Position numbers and translations under genes: made by a program. This document shows positions 63,270 through 64,000 of a stretch of 64,000 bases of DNA, piece by piece; the stretch's first letter is position 1; each line of letters opens with the position of its first letter. Location of the stretch: assembly GCA_013399305.1 (NCBI GenBank), contig VXAI01000091.1:1-64000 (forward strand), in the 5' to 3' direction. Under the pieces are notes generated by a model that was given only the letters and a program-made list of their open reading frames with translations, did not search any database and was not told the origin of the DNA. The stretch comes from Rostratula benghalensis (taxonomy: Eukaryota; Chordata; Aves; Charadriiformes; Rostratulidae).

Positions 63270-64000
63270 AATGTGTCACAAGTGGAGTCCTCCAGGGATC
63301 AATACTGGGCCCAACGCTGTTTAATATCTTCATAAGATGACCTGGATCAAGCATACCCTAATGAAGTTGGCCCATAGTACCAACTTGAGTGGGGTGGTGG
63401 ACACTCTGGAAGGCAGAGCTACCCTGCAGGAAGACCTGGATAGGCTGGAGTGGGCTAATGAGAACCTTATGAAGTTCAACGAAGACAAGTGTAAGGTCTT
63501 GCACCTGGGAAAACATAATCCAGGAGTGCAGCACAGGCTGGGATCTACTGGCTGGGGAGCAGCTCCATGGAAAGGGACCGAGGGGTCCTGGTAGACAACA
63601 AGCTCGATATGAGTGAATGGTTTGCAGCAGTGGCAAATAAAGCCAACAGGATGCTGAGTTGCATCAAAAAGGGTGTCACTAACAGAGTTAAATAAGTCAC
63701 TATCCCACTACTCAGTGCTTATCAGGCTGCACCTGGAATAATGTGTTCCGTTTTGCTCCTCACTATGCAAAAAAGATGTGGACAGGCTGAAGATGGCCAG
63801 AGAAGGGCCACAAGGATGATCAAAGGACTGGGAATCCTGTCACATGAGGAAAATCTGAGAGAACTGGGTTTCTTCAGCCTTGAGAAAAGAAGACTTAGGG
63901 GAGACCTTATCACCACATTCTATTATATAAAGGGTGGCTACAAAGAAGCCTTTTTACAGGAAGTCACATGGAAAAGAGGAGGAGTAACGGGTACAAGCTG
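63270..64000 (+). mobile_element. CR1 LINE, polymerase C-terminal region onward, runs off the right edge
   Basis: It starts at the GVLQGSILGPTLFNIF-type polymerase motif, then gives ATLQEDLDRLEWANENLMKF and [16 protein letters not shown], and continues into 3' region blocks (ggagaccttatcaccacatt). Small frameshifts and stops break the frame. Antisense to SRD5A2, in intron 1. Confidence 0.92.

Noticed and set aside
1..64000. CRISPR arrays, bacterial operons, tRNA/rRNA genes or endogenous retroviruses
   Set aside because: No regularly spaced identical repeats, no tRNA cloverleaf recognised, no LTR pairs or gag/pol/env-like frames; the only polymerase-like sequence is CR1 LINE.

Overview
The window is vertebrate nuclear DNA, most probably from a bird. 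Two observations support this. Genes are split into short exons with GT-AG junctions. The dominant interspersed repeat is CR1 LINE, seen as at least a dozen mostly 5'-truncated copies, several ending in the avian-type ATTCTATGATTCTAT-like 3' tail. I see no bacterial operons, CRISPR arrays, tRNA or rRNA genes, and no recognisable endogenous retrovirus.

Two protein-coding genes are supported, both on the minus strand. (1) Positions 35-16859 hold exons 2-16 of AHCTF1 (ELYS), the AT-hook nucleoporin that seeds nuclear-pore assembly on chromatin. I joined 15 exons by splice sites and phase. They give 683 codons with no frame break and match the N-terminal beta-propeller and the start of the alpha-helical domain. 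The rest of the gene lies beyond the left edge. Its noncoding exon 1 and promoter sit in a CpG island at about 21.37-22.54 kb, which carries a ZNF143/SBS-type motif, a TCTCGCGAGA palindrome and an E2F/CHR-like cluster. (2) Positions 45858-49897 hold exons 2-5 of SRD5A2 (steroid 5-alpha-reductase 2). Exon 1 lies beyond the right edge, so 49.9-64 kb is intron 1.

Layout: 1-16.86 kb AHCTF1 exons and introns with CR1 copies; 16.86-~21.9 kb AHCTF1 intron 1; 21.4-22.5 kb CpG-island promoter; 22.63-23.8 kb CR1 with a reverse-transcriptase remnant; 23.8-45 kb intergenic DNA with no supported gene; 45.86-49.9 kb SRD5A2 exons; 49.9-64 kb SRD5A2 intron 1 with CR1 copies, the last running off the right edge.

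The two genes have unrelated jobs (nuclear-pore assembly and androgen activation) and lie in tandem in the same orientation about 23 kb apart. I found no convincing new biological system. The points most worth a second look are the promoter motif cluster, the gene adjacency, a chimeric CR1 with a fused open frame, a sense CR1 just past AHCTF1 exon 10, and one doubly open unexplained segment at 41.1-41.3 kb.
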